Positions 18,469-27,369 of a DNA stretch of 50,627 nucleotides are shown here, in pieces; the first letter of the stretch is position 1; each line of letters starts with the position of its first letter. The notes beneath the pieces are model-generated. The model was not told where the DNA came from and searched no databases. It saw nothing but the letters and a program-made list of their open reading frames with translations. The position numbers and the translations under genes are program-made. The stretch lies in contig JANSWS010000009.1 in the NCBI GenBank assembly GCA_024743355.1, positions 1 to 50,627 on the forward strand, written 5' to 3'. This DNA is from a bacterium. Its GTDB lineage: Bacteria; Planctomycetota; Planctomycetia; Pirellulales; Pirellulaceae.

Positions 18469-18538
18469 AGTCGCCGCTCGCTCCGCGATCGATGCGTTTT
18501 CAGGCCGAAGGGCTACGGTCGGGGAGCGATCGGCGACT
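18469..18538. repeat. REP-like inverted repeat between convergent genes
   Basis: The arms are AGTCGCCGCTCGCTCC at 18469-18484 and GGAGCGATCGGCGACT at 18523-18538, complementary over 16 positions with one mismatch, around a 38-base loop. It lies 46 bases after the cytochrome c stop and 31 bases before the end of the opposite-strand gene, so it may also work as a bidirectional terminator. No run of T follows the stem. Confidence 0.7.
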
Positions 18539-18569
18539 ATGTCAAGAATCCAGATGCTCTAGACCTCGC

Positions 18570-19061
18570 TTAAGCCAGTACGCGGTCGATATCTGCCAGG
18601 GTCTGTTTCTCGGCATCGGACACCTTCTCACCGCCGAATCCAAGAAAGCCGCCTTCCGTCCCGGCTTCTGCAACATGCTGCGCGGTGGCCTTGAGAAAAT
18701 CTTTGTAGGCTGGAGCTGCCTCGGGCGACTTTGCTGAAACGAGGGCCGCGATTTCTCCTAGCCTCCTCACAGCCTCCTGTGCTGCCTCGGCCGGCTTCTT
18801 GCCCCGCAACAACGCTTTGACGCCATCTTGGGCAATGCCCCGCCCCTCCGATGTTGTGAAGGCTTCGCCAATTTCTTGGGCTAACGCGCCTGCCTCAGCG
18901 TTATCCTTGGCACGAACCACCGAACTCGCCGTGGCCGACGCTTCCTTGATCGTTCCCCAAAGTCCGCTCGGATCGGCTGCAGTCACTGCCAGTCCAGCGA
19001 GCATAGGAGATTGAATGATGGACTCCCATTCCTTTTCTGTGAAGAGACTTTTCAAGCTCAT
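18570..19061 (-). CDS. conserved hypothetical alanine-rich helical protein
   Basis: I do not recognise this 163-residue protein. It has no signal peptide or membrane segment and is probably cytoplasmic. It is rich in alanine and glutamate and looks almost wholly alpha-helical. The sequence begins SLKSLFTEKEWESIIQSPML, has a glycine-rich patch (GTEGGFLGFGGEK) near the C-terminus, and ends with KQTLADIDRVLA. The even codon use, an ATG with GGAG about 10 bases upstream and clear amphipathic patterning support a real gene. It is convergent with the cytochrome c gene and divergent from the PQQ-propeller gene, so context gives no functional hint. Confidence 0.7.
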   Translation of the reverse strand: MSLKSLFTEKEWESIIQSPMLAGLAVTAADPSGLWGTIKEASATASSVVRAKDNAEAGALAQEIGEAFTTSEGRGIAQDGVKALLRGKKPAEAAQEAVRRLGEIAALVSAKSPEAAPAYKDFLKATAQHVAEAGTEGGFLGFGGEKVSDAEKQTLADIDRVLA

Positions 19062-19181
19062 CGGTACTATGCTCCGCTAGAATAGAGAGGAAAGAATGAT
19101 CAGCATTCAGCTCACGCTGGCTCGATCGAATTCTACCCCACGACAAAGTAAGTCAACAAGCTACCGCAACCCGACCTATTC

Positions 19182-20543
19182 ATGGAGTCAACCTCTTTGT
19201 TCGCAACGATGAAACCACAGATCGCCACTAGTGCATGTCTCCTGTTGCTGATGCTGCAAGTGTTCTCTCTGGGTGAATCCGTCGATGAAAACTGGCATCA
19301 ATGGCGAGGACCAGACGGAACGGGTGTTTCGCAAACGGCACTGCCTCCCGTCGAATGGAGTGAGAATGAAAACGTCAAGTGGAAGATAGCAATCGATGGC
19401 CGAGGAACTTCCACGCCGATCGTCTGGCAAGACAAGGTGTTTTTGTTGACCGCTATCGATACCGGGGTAAAAGACCCGTCTATTCCAGACCCAGCAGACC
19501 AACCGAAAACAAACTACTTTGACATCAAGCGGCCCAACACTCAACATGCTTTCGTGGTCCTGTGCCTTGATCGCAACTCCGGAATAGAGTTGTGGCGACG
19601 AGTAGCTACGACCAAGATCCCCCACGACGGCGCACATCAAGATAACGATTTTGCATCGGCGTCTCCGACCACGGATGGAGAATATCTTTACTGCTGGTTT
19701 GGCTCCGCAGGACTCTTCTGCTTGGATCTGGAAGGCAACCGGGTTTGGGAACGGGACCTGGGCGAAGTGGCAGTCGAGTCAAGTCTGGGTGAAGGCTGTT
19801 CCCCGGTCTTACATGACGGAAAACTGGTGATCGTCCGTGATCATGCAGGCCAGAGTTCCATAGAAGTCTTGGAGGCCAGAACGGGTGAAAGTCTCTGGAA
19901 ACGGGAGCGGGATGAGCGCACGGCCTGGGCCACGCCATGTGTGGTCGAGAGAGGTGGCATGTCCCAGATCGTCACCGCCGCTTCGGGATGGATACGGAGC
20001 TACGATCTCGATTCGGGCGACCTTCTTTGGCACTGCAGTGGTCTCACTGGAAACGTCATTCCTTGCCCAGTCATCGATGGCGATTACGTGATCTGCATGA
20101 GCGGTTATCAAGGATATGCAGCGATGGCAATTCCACTGACCGAGACCGGAGATATTTCGGGTAGCGAGAAGATCCTATGGAAGAAAGACCGCGGGACCCC
20201 CTACATTCCTTCTCCGCTGCTGTACGACGGCTTGCTCTTCTACAATCAATCCAATCAGTCGATTTTGACTTGCCTCAACTCCAAAACTGGCGATGTCGTC
20301 TTTGGTCCGGAACGCATTGGACAGTTGTCCAACATTTACGCATCTCCAGTCGGCGCCGCCGGTCGAGTCTACATTACGGACCGCGGCGGAAAAACGTTGG
20401 TACTCCGACGATCGCGTGAGCTTGAGGTCTTGGCCGAAAATCAACTCGACGATCGATTTGACGCCTCACCCGCGCTGGCCGGACGGCAGTTGTTTCTGCG
20501 CGGGTCAGAATACCTTTATTGCATCGAAGCCGCATCAAATTAG
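19182..20543 (+). CDS. exported PQQ-like beta-propeller protein (BamB-like)
   Basis: A protein of 453 residues: a signal peptide (SACLLLLMLQVFSLGES) followed by propeller blades typical of the PQQ_2/BamB-like families in Planctomycetes. It opens with the family hallmark NWHQWRGPDGTGVS and then shows repeats ending in W-x-R or W-x-K patterns (GIELWRRVATT, GNRVWERDLG, GESLWKRERD, GDLLWHCSG, EKILWKKDRG). Planctomycetes carry many of these; they are annotated as outer-membrane assembly factor-like proteins, but a BamB role is unproven, and PQQ binding is doubtful. Two ATGs, 19182 and 19209, both give a signal peptide; neither has a good ribosome-binding site. It appears to be transcribed alone. 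Confidence 0.85.
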   Translation: MESTSLFATMKPQIATSACLLLLMLQVFSLGESVDENWHQWRGPDGTGVSQTALPPVEWSENENVKWKIAIDGRGTSTPIVWQDKVFLLTAIDTGVKDPSIPDPADQPKTNYFDIKRPNTQHAFVVLCLDRNSGIELWRRVATTKIPHDGAHQDNDFASASPTTDGEYLYCWFGSAGLFCLDLEGNRVWERDLGEVAVESSLGEGCSPVLHDGKLVIVRDHAGQSSIEVLEARTGESLWKRERDERTAWATPCVVERGGMSQIVTAASGWIRSYDLDSGDLLWHCSGLTGNVIPCPVIDGDYVICMSGYQGYAAMAIPLTETGDISGSEKILWKKDRGTPYIPSPLLYDGLLFYNQSNQSILTCLNSKTGDVVFGPERIGQLSNIYASPVGAAGRVYITDRGGKTLVLRRSRELEVLAENQLDDRFDASPALAGRQLFLRGSEYLYCIEAASN

Positions 20544-20726
20544 TGGCGGAGTTTGTGCCCCCGAGCATATGCCAGCATAGGTTCCGACTTGCTGCCGAAA
20601 TGGCAATCTGCATTTTTTCCTACCCCAGCGGTGTAATCCGCCGGTGGCGCGCAGTAGAGAAGTATCGTCGCCTTGCAGGGCTGCGATCTCTAAGTCGTGT
20701 CACATTAACTAGGGGTAGGTAATCTG

Positions 20727-21500
20727 ATGAGACGATTCATGATTCTGGCGTACGGACTGCTTGCCTACGCTATCGGCATGGCAAGCTTGCTTTACATGGT
20801 TCCCTGGCTGGGTGGATTCTGGATCCCCAATGCCATTGATTCCCAGCCAACCAGCAATTTCTGGATTGCATTGGCAACCAATTTCTCGCTCTTCATGTTG
20901 TTTTGCATTCAACACAGCGTGATGGCTCGCCCCAAGTTTAAGCAGTGGTGGACGAAGATTATTCCCGCTTCCACAGAGCGCAGTACCTACGTGCTGTTTT
21001 CCGGCGTCGCCCTTTTTGTGGTAATGCTTGGCTGGCAGCCGATGGGTGGAGTGGTATGGAACGCAACCGATACAAGTGCCCGCGTCTTGCTGTGGAGCCT
21101 GTACGCGTTGGGATGGGGCGTCTTGGTGGGCTCGACGTTTGCCCTGAACCACTTTGATCTGTTCGGTCTAAGGCAGGTTTGGCTCGAGTTCAGAGGCCAG
21201 GCATACACGCCCCTCGAGTTTCAAGTGCCAGGACCTTACAAGCTGGTACGACACCCGCTCTATGTCGGCTGGCTCATGCTGGCCTGGGCCACGCCCAAGA
21301 TGACCCTGACTCATTTGCTATTCGCCGTTGCGACCTTGGTTTACATTCTCATCGCGATTCGCTGGGAAGAGCGTGATTTGGTCGACTATCACGGCGAGAA
21401 ATACGAAGACTATCGCAATTCCACTCCTAAACTGATTCCTCGTTTCCCTGGTAGAGCTCAGTATTCCTCAGCCGCATCAGCAGAAGCCGAATCGGTGTAA
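20727..21500 (+). CDS. mddA: methanethiol S-methyltransferase
   Basis: A 257-residue integral membrane protein with about five hydrophobic segments (around residues 5-28, 45-65, 85-105, 118-138 and 185-215). It belongs to the NnrU/isoprenylcysteine methyltransferase superfamily and matches MddA closely in pattern: NFSLFMLFCIQHSVMARP near the N-terminus, TLAL-like FALNHFDLFGLRQVWL in the middle, and the SAM-binding block GPYKLVRHPLYVGWL, then WEERDLVDYHGEKYEDYR near the C-terminus. The enzyme methylates methanethiol with S-adenosylmethionine to give dimethyl sulfide. The length is usual for the family. The FHA gene follows 8 bases later, so the two are probably co-transcribed. The substrate assignment rests on family similarity. 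Confidence 0.85.
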   Translation: MRRFMILAYGLLAYAIGMASLLYMVPWLGGFWIPNAIDSQPTSNFWIALATNFSLFMLFCIQHSVMARPKFKQWWTKIIPASTERSTYVLFSGVALFVVMLGWQPMGGVVWNATDTSARVLLWSLYALGWGVLVGSTFALNHFDLFGLRQVWLEFRGQAYTPLEFQVPGPYKLVRHPLYVGWLMLAWATPKMTLTHLLFAVATLVYILIAIRWEERDLVDYHGEKYEDYRNSTPKLIPRFPGRAQYSSAASAEAESV

Positions 21501-21508
21501 AGGGCAAA

Positions 21509-21853
21509 ATGTCGATCAAAATCGTTCCGGCGCAGAAATCTGCGGATGGCTGCGAATGGATCCTACAGCCCGGTCAGTCGGTTACAATTGGAAGGGAGTC
21601 TTCTGACCTTTCATTTCCGCATGACCAATTACTCTCCCGACGCCACTGCGTGATCCATTGCCTTGAGAGCTACGCTGTAGTTCGTGACCTTAAAAGCAAG
21701 AACGGGACCTTCTTGAACAGCCAGCGAACTTACCATGCCAGAATTCATCCGGGCGATGTCATTTGCGTGGGCTCCCAGATTTTGAGAGTCGTTCATGTCA
21801 GGAACAAAGCCTCATTGGACTCCCGCACCGGACATCGAGCACAAGATATTTAG
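21509..21853 (+). CDS. FHA domain protein
   Basis: A 114-residue, probably cytoplasmic protein that is essentially one forkhead-associated domain. The phosphothreonine-binding motifs are all visible: VTIGRESS (GR), LLSRRHCVI (SxxH) and DLKSKNGTFLN (NG). FHA domains bind phosphothreonine peptides and usually work with Ser/Thr kinases. A kinase gene of this type lies 0.8 kb downstream on the same strand, after an ECF sigma factor, so it may read out that kinase; this is inference. The start is 8 bases after the mddA stop. There is no other domain. Confidence 0.88.
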   Translation: MSIKIVPAQKSADGCEWILQPGQSVTIGRESSDLSFPHDQLLSRRHCVIHCLESYAVVRDLKSKNGTFLNSQRTYHARIHPGDVICVGSQILRVVHVRNKASLDSRTGHRAQDI

Positions 21854-21991
21854 AACCTATACGACCCCCAAAACCGGACGGCGATAGCCGGCATTAGCCG
21901 CGGCTCTCTTTAGTATTCGTATTAGTTCTTAGCCAGCACGTCACGAAAGAATGCCTGATGGCCACGGTCAATTACTGGAACGCATGCGTCG

Positions 21992-22654
21992 ATGGCGAAT
22001 CCTCAACAGCAAAATGAAACGCAGGATACGGAGTTCTTGCAGCACAGGTTGATCGACTCCGGAGACCCACAATCACTGGGGATGCTGATGCTAAAGTATC
22101 AGGATCGGCTGCTTAGGATCGTTCGCTTCCGCCTAGATCCTCGATTGATTTCCCGCATTGATGCGGATGACGTGTTGCAAGAGGGTTTCCTGGAAGCCAC
22201 CAGTCGCATTCACGAGTATCGCTCTCAAGCCGATGCCGTCCCGTTCTTTTTGTGGCTGCGTTTTATCGTGCTCCAAAAATTGACCTTAATGCATCGCCAT
22301 CATCTGGGAGTGCAGGCCCGTGACGCGGCTCGTGACGTTCCGATTTATCAAACCGTCAAACCGCAAGGCACGTCGATTGTGCTAGCCGCGCAGTTGCTAG
22401 GTGCCATGACTAGCCCCAGTGGGGCTGCCATACGGGAGGAGAATCGGCGAAGACTTGAGGACGCGCTCAACCAAATGGAAGTCATCGATCGTGAAGTGCT
22501 CGCGTTGCGTCACTTCGAGCAGCTTTCCAATAGTGAAACGGCAAGCCTGCTGAAGTTGAAACCCGCTGCCGCCAGCAATCGCTACTTTCGAGCCATCCGC
22601 CGACTAAAGGACTTACTGCAGGAGCTTGGCCACTCCGGCGTAGAATCTCAATAA
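21992..22654 (+). CDS. ECF RNA polymerase sigma factor
   Basis: A 220-residue sigma-70 family protein with region 2 (LMLKYQDRLLRIVRFRLD, then IDADDVLQEGFLEA at about 57-70) and region 4 at the C-terminus (REVLALRHFEQLSNSETASLLKLKPAAASNRYFRAIRRLKDLL), a helix-turn-helix. Regions 1.1 and 3 are absent, as expected for the ECF class. It probably directs RNA polymerase to a small gene set. The kinase gene starts 22 bases after its stop, so the two form an operon; planctomycete ECF groups of this sort are known to sit beside Ser/Thr kinases, and phosphorylation in place of an anti-sigma factor is a reasonable inference. No anti-sigma gene is seen. Confidence 0.9.
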   Translation: MANPQQQNETQDTEFLQHRLIDSGDPQSLGMLMLKYQDRLLRIVRFRLDPRLISRIDADDVLQEGFLEATSRIHEYRSQADAVPFFLWLRFIVLQKLTLMHRHHLGVQARDAARDVPIYQTVKPQGTSIVLAAQLLGAMTSPSGAAIREENRRRLEDALNQMEVIDREVLALRHFEQLSNSETASLLKLKPAAASNRYFRAIRRLKDLLQELGHSGVESQ

Positions 22655-22676
22655 CCAACAGGCTGGGATAGTTTCG

Positions 22677-25600
22677 ATGCATGCCAACGAAGCAAGCTCG
22701 GAAAGTGGAAACGCAGAAACTCTCGACGCCGCAGCAGAGCAGTTCCTCGAGCGGCTGAGAAACGGTGAACACCCATCGTTGCGTGAGTACCAAGAAAAAC
22801 ATCCGCAATTGGCGACTGAAATCGCCGAATTGTTCCCCACACTGGCGGCACTTGAGAACTACGACTACGATCGCAAGCACTATCGCCAGACGATCGATTT
22901 CAACCAACCGGATCGCTTAGGCGACTACAAAATCCTGGCCGAAATCGGTCGTGGAGGCATGGGCATTGTCTACGAAGCGGAGCACATGACACTCCGCCGC
23001 AAGGTTGCCTTGAAAGTTCTCCCCAATGGTGGCAAGCAGGACAATCGCACCAGGCGTTTTCTCCGCGAGGCAAGAGCCGCGGGACAGTTGCACCATACGA
23101 ACATCGTACCGGTTTTTGATATAGACCAGGTGGATGGTGTTCATTTCTACGCCATGCAACTTATCCATGGCCAGAGTCTGGATACCGTGCTCGATGAGTT
23201 GCGGAGACTTCATGACAACCCGACCGACGCGTCGAGCCGTCAACAGAATAGATTTTCGGAATCGACGCAGGCATTGGTTCGCGAGTTAAGCACGGATGCT
23301 GCAACCGAGTCGAATGCTGATCGAACTGCAATGTCCTCGGGCGGGCTTGACGCCGGACGGATGATTGGCGGTAATTCCACGACATCCAGTTGGTCGAATT
23401 CCGGTGTTCCATTCGAGTATTATCGCCGCGTCGCGCGAGGTTGCTTGCAAGTTGCCGAAGCAATCTCTTTTGCCCACATGCACGGAGTCTTGCACCGTGA
23501 CATCAAACCATCGAATCTACTGCTAGACACGGAAGGAGTGATCTGGGTATCAGATTTCGGACTGGCCAAAGACGATAGCGAGAGCCTGACGCACACGGGC
23601 GACATTGTCGGCACTCTGCGTTACATGGCACCGGAAAGATTTTCAAACGAGGGCGATGCTCGCAGCGACGTCTACAGTATCGGACTGACGCTGTATGAGA
23701 TGTGCACCTTGCGTTACGCCTTCGATGAAACCGATCGCGCCAAGCTGATCCATCAGATCACCCATCGTGAACCGCTACCACCCCGTCGGGTACGACCTGA
23801 AATCCCGCGGGACCTTGAAACCATCATTTTGAAGTCAACCGCACATGACTCATTCAGCCGCTATCAAACTGCCGAGCAGCTGGCTGAGGATCTCCGGCGT
23901 TTCCTGTCTGATCGACCGCTGTTGGCAAATCGCGTTTCTTCGTTTGAAAAGGCCGCTCGCTGGCTCCGTAGAAATCCAAGCTACGCAATGCTGTTTGGCT
24001 GCCTTTTTTTCATAGCTACTCTGCTACCAATTGGTGCCTTTGCCTATGCCATTCAGGCTCGCATGCATGCATCCGCATTAATGGATGAGAACAAGAGAGC
24101 TTTGGCAGCCCAGCAAGCAGCAACGGAGGCAAGTCTCAGCTCCAAGCGGTCCCTGTTTGAATCCTACGTTGCTCACGCGAGGGCCAACCGCTGGAGCCGA
24201 CGACGTGGGCAAAGATTCGAGACTCTGGCCCAAATTCATCAAGCTGCCGAGTTGCTGAATGAGCTGGATTGGGAGCCCGAAGAAGTTGAGCAGCAGCGAC
24301 TCCTGCTACGCAACATTGCCATCGCCAGCCTGCCGCTCATCGATTTGCAAGAAATACGCAGCTGGGATTCGGATTCCAACACACCTGCGGCACTCAGCCA
24401 TGATGGGACCATGATCGCTTGGTCGGAAGGTGACGGAATCATCCGCTTGAAAGACGTGGAATCGGGACATGACCTTCAACAACTCCAAGGCTTTCAGGAA
24501 CCAAGTTGGGGACTGTGGTTCGACCCAAGTGACCGGTACTTGCTGGCTCGCTTCAATCGCCAATCACCGCCCACACCACCCAAGTTGTTCGCCTGGGATT
24601 TGGAGACGGGTACGTGCGTATTTCAGCTCGAAGGAAATTTGGAACACTGTCGTTTGATCTTTGATCCCGAAAAACCGGTGGTCTATATCTGCCGAACAGA
24701 TGGACACGTCGACGCCTTTTTGCTGCCGAACGGTGAACTGCTGTCCCGTACTAAGATCGGGCTTGATCCCCTTCACCTGCGTTTGAGCCCCGAAGGACAC
24801 TTGGCTTTTCCAGTCGGCAATCGCATCGAACTCGTCGACTTCGAGGGACAACCAATTGAAAGTCTACGAGTCCCCTGCAATCCAATTTCGATCTTTGAAT
24901 GGACGCCCACGGGCGGACTTTACGCTTCCGACCACGATGGCTTGCTGGTGTACCGGAAAGACGCAAATTCTGAATTCATCGAATTGGCAAAGCATCGAGA
25001 CAGAGTGGTCAGTCTCCTGTTGAACCGTCGTGGTGACCTGGCCTTTGCTTCTGCTTGGGGTGGCCATCGGGCTGTGCACCAATCTCAAAGCTCCGAAGCT
25101 GTCTTGAATCTCAATGAGTTCAATCTGAATTCAATCGCTACCCACGAAAACCGCATCGCTTTGGCAATGCCCTTCCGCAATCGGAGTGTGTGGGAGTTTT
25201 CGGACGGTGCTCCGCTGCGCGAGATCACGACCCTCGACCAAGACAACGACTATTGGGGAATAGCTGTACACCCCAAACATCATGACGTTGTGGCCTTGGC
25301 AAGCGAGAGAGGTATCGATGTTTGGGATTTAAGCTCCGAACAACTGCTAGTTCGAGACGGAAGTCGTAACTCCGGAGTCGCCTTCTCGCCGGATGGAAAG
25401 CTGCTCTATGTCGCTTCCATTGGCGACCGCCCCTTAACAACACGCAGCTTTGAAATTATCCAACACAGTGACCAGCGACAGGTCAGGCTCGGAAACCCGC
25501 TCCCATTATCGGGCGTCAAAGCTGTGCGTCCCGCAAATAGAACCAACCATCTCTCATTAGATCGGTCCGGAAAATGGCTGGCAACGCTGGGTATGGATCA

Positions 25601-26159
25601 CGCAATCGTAGTGAATCTTGACGACCACTCCGCAGTTTCGCTCGGCAAGCATGCGAACATTAGCCGTCTGGAAATGTCGCCCGACGCAAGATTCGTCAGC
25701 ACCACAACCTGGCACGGACGCGGACTCCGATTGTGGGACGCACGTTCGGGTAAGTTGCTGCACGACCTGATGCCCTCCGCCCAGAATGGCTGGACGAGCT
25801 TTAGTCCCGACGGCAAGTGGTTGGCATTGTCATGTATTCAAGCGGACTGCATCTGGGACACCGCTACTTGGACACGTCGGACCATCGCCCGTGGGGACTA
25901 CCAGGTTTCGGACGAGCGACTTGTCTTCAGCCCTGACTCCAAACTGCTCATGGTTTTTCGAACCGCATTTCAATCGCGATTGATTGACGTCAGTTCAGGC
26001 CGCGAAGTAGCCGTGCTGGAGACGCCCAATGGATTTAACGGAGTGCCGACCTTCACTCCCGACGGCTCGAAGTTGATTCTTGCTGGAAACAGCAAAATTC
26101 TGATCTGGGATCTGGCTGAAATCAGGCAAGAACTCGAAAACATTGGTCTTGCTTGGTAG
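22677..26159 (+). CDS. membrane Ser/Thr protein kinase with WD40-like C-terminal propeller
   Basis: A protein of 1160 residues. A Hanks-type kinase domain spans about residues 83-411, with the glycine loop EIGRGGMGIVYE at 89-100, the ATP lysine K113 in ALKVL, the catalytic HRDIKPSN at 273-280 (D275), DFG at 293-295 and MAPERF at 317-322. A low-complexity Ser/Asn/Thr-rich insert of about 70 residues (about 180-245) lies between the N- and C-lobe elements. One transmembrane helix at about 437-459 is followed by a coiled-coil-like stretch. Residues about 580-1155 hold WD40-like repeats (AFSPDGKLLYVAS, SFSPDGKWLALS, TFTPDGSKLILAG). All catalytic residues are present. The kinase faces the cytoplasm, and the propeller is likely across the membrane, probably sensing something; that topology is inferred. 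The ECF sigma factor is encoded directly upstream. Confidence 0.92.
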   Translation: MHANEASSESGNAETLDAAAEQFLERLRNGEHPSLREYQEKHPQLATEIAELFPTLAALENYDYDRKHYRQTIDFNQPDRLGDYKILAEIGRGGMGIVYEAEHMTLRRKVALKVLPNGGKQDNRTRRFLREARAAGQLHHTNIVPVFDIDQVDGVHFYAMQLIHGQSLDTVLDELRRLHDNPTDASSRQQNRFSESTQALVRELSTDAATESNADRTAMSSGGLDAGRMIGGNSTTSSWSNSGVPFEYYRRVARGCLQVAEAISFAHMHGVLHRDIKPSNLLLDTEGVIWVSDFGLAKDDSESLTHTGDIVGTLRYMAPERFSNEGDARSDVYSIGLTLYEMCTLRYAFDETDRAKLIHQITHREPLPPRRVRPEIPRDLETIILKSTAHDSFSRYQTAEQLAEDLRRFLSDRPLLANRVSSFEKAARWLRRNPSYAMLFGCLFFIATLLPIGAFAYAIQARMHASALMDENKRALAAQQAATEASLSSKRSLFESYVAHARANRWSRRRGQRFETLAQIHQAAELLNELDWEPEEVEQQRLLLRNIAIASLPLIDLQEIRSWDSDSNTPAALSHDGTMIAWSEGDGIIRLKDVESGHDLQQLQGFQEPSWGLWFDPSDRYLLARFNRQSPPTPPKLFAWDLETGTCVFQLEGNLEHCRLIFDPEKPVVYICRTDGHVDAFLLPNGELLSRTKIGLDPLHLRLSPEGHLAFPVGNRIELVDFEGQPIESLRVPCNPISIFEWTPTGGLYASDHDGLLVYRKDANSEFIELAKHRDRVVSLLLNRRGDLAFASAWGGHRAVHQSQSSEAVLNLNEFNLNSIATHENRIALAMPFRNRSVWEFSDGAPLREITTLDQDNDYWGIAVHPKHHDVVALASERGIDVWDLSSEQLLVRDGSRNSGVAFSPDGKLLYVASIGDRPLTTRSFEIIQHSDQRQVRLGNPLPLSGVKAVRPANRTNHLSLDRSGKWLATLGMDHAIVVNLDDHSAVSLGKHANISRLEMSPDARFVSTTTWHGRGLRLWDARSGKLLHDLMPSAQNGWTSFSPDGKWLALSCIQADCIWDTATWTRRTIARGDYQVSDERLVFSPDSKLLMVFRTAFQSRLIDVSSGREVAVLETPNGFNGVPTFTPDGSKLILAGNSKILIWDLAEIRQELENIGLAW

Positions 26160-26328
26160 TAAGTCGATCAGCGAAAACGGATTCCTGCGGCAAGGCATTC
26201 TGCTAAGACAGCGGATTCGCGTAAGATGGACTCTACGGAAATTGGCCTGTTATTACGCGAGCATACGTGAAACTGGGGCGACCCATGTGCTCCATTCATA
26301 CCTAGCAAACCGAACGAGGTAGCCAAAC

Positions 26329-27369
26329 ATGAAATCGAACCAACGACGCAGCTTCCTGGCCAAGTCTGGACTGTTTGCGGGGGCTGCCTTGGGGTGGACC
26401 ACCGCGGGCAATCAGGCTGGCGCCGCACCCTCTGCCGCGGAACCTCGATCCCGCAGGCTTCCGCGCGAGGTCTGCTTGGCAACCGTCTCCTTGGATGGGC
26501 TGCAAGCGACGGATGTGAAAAGCATGCAGCAACAGGTAATCCGGATCATGGAGAAGATTGTTCCCCAGCAACCTGATGTCATCTGCCTGCCAGAGACCTT
26601 TGACGTCGCAAACGTGAGGGGAAGCAAGCCACCGCTATCTGAAAGAGCGGCAGATGGGATCGGCGAGGTTGCTCAGCCCTATGCGGACTTCGCCAAGAAA
26701 CATAGTTGCTACGTGGTATGTCCAATCCACAGCATGCAAGATGGCCGCTATTACAACTCAGCGCTGTTCATCGACCGCAACGGCGAGTTGCTCGGGCGGT
26801 ATCACAAAATGCATACCACCACCGACGAAATGGATCAGGGGATCGCGCCTGGCCCCATCGATCCACCTGTGTTTGACACGGACTTTGGCCGGGTCGGAGC
26901 GCAAATATGCTTTGACATCGAGTGGCATGATGGCTGGACCAAGCTGGCGGAGGCAGGCGCAGAGATCGTTTTCTGGCCCTCCGCGTTCGCCGGCGGCTCC
27001 ATGGTTAACGCCAAAGCCTGGCAGCACCGCTACTGTGTGGTATCAAGTACCCTCAAGGACACCAGCAAGATTTGCGGAATTACCGGCGAGGAGGTTGCCA
27101 AGACCAGTCGCTGGAATCAGTGGGCCTGTGCCGTGGTCAACTTGGAAAAAGCCTTCTTGCATACCTGGCCCTATGTGCAACGCTTCGCTGCCATCCAGGC
27201 CAAATACGGTGCCGACATCCGGATTACCAACTACGGGGAAGAGGAGTGGTCCATCCTGGAAAGCCGATCTCCCGATCTTCGCATAGCCGACGTTCTGCGA
27301 GAATTCGAGTTGAAGACCATTCAAGAGCATCTCGCCAATGCCGACGCACTGCAATGCAGTTGTCGTTAA
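26329..27369 (+). CDS. Tat-exported carbon-nitrogen hydrolase (nitrilase family)
   Basis: A protein of 346 residues with a Tat-type signal (NQRRSFLAKSGLFAGAALGW) and a nitrilase-superfamily domain. The catalytic triad is in place: E89 in CLPETFD, K160 in RYHKMH and C194 in GAQICFDIEWHD. The residue order and spacing match amidase-type members, which hydrolyse a carbon-nitrogen bond of an amide or nitrile. The substrate is unknown. Export of a nitrilase-type enzyme is unusual outside Planctomycetes and similar bacteria, and a role on amide-containing cell-envelope or environmental compounds is inference. It stands alone; a REP-like palindrome begins directly after its stop codon. Confidence 0.88.
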   Translation: MKSNQRRSFLAKSGLFAGAALGWTTAGNQAGAAPSAAEPRSRRLPREVCLATVSLDGLQATDVKSMQQQVIRIMEKIVPQQPDVICLPETFDVANVRGSKPPLSERAADGIGEVAQPYADFAKKHSCYVVCPIHSMQDGRYYNSALFIDRNGELLGRYHKMHTTTDEMDQGIAPGPIDPPVFDTDFGRVGAQICFDIEWHDGWTKLAEAGAEIVFWPSAFAGGSMVNAKAWQHRYCVVSSTLKDTSKICGITGEEVAKTSRWNQWACAVVNLEKAFLHTWPYVQRFAAIQAKYGADIRITNYGEEEWSILESRSPDLRIADVLREFELKTIQEHLANADALQCSCR

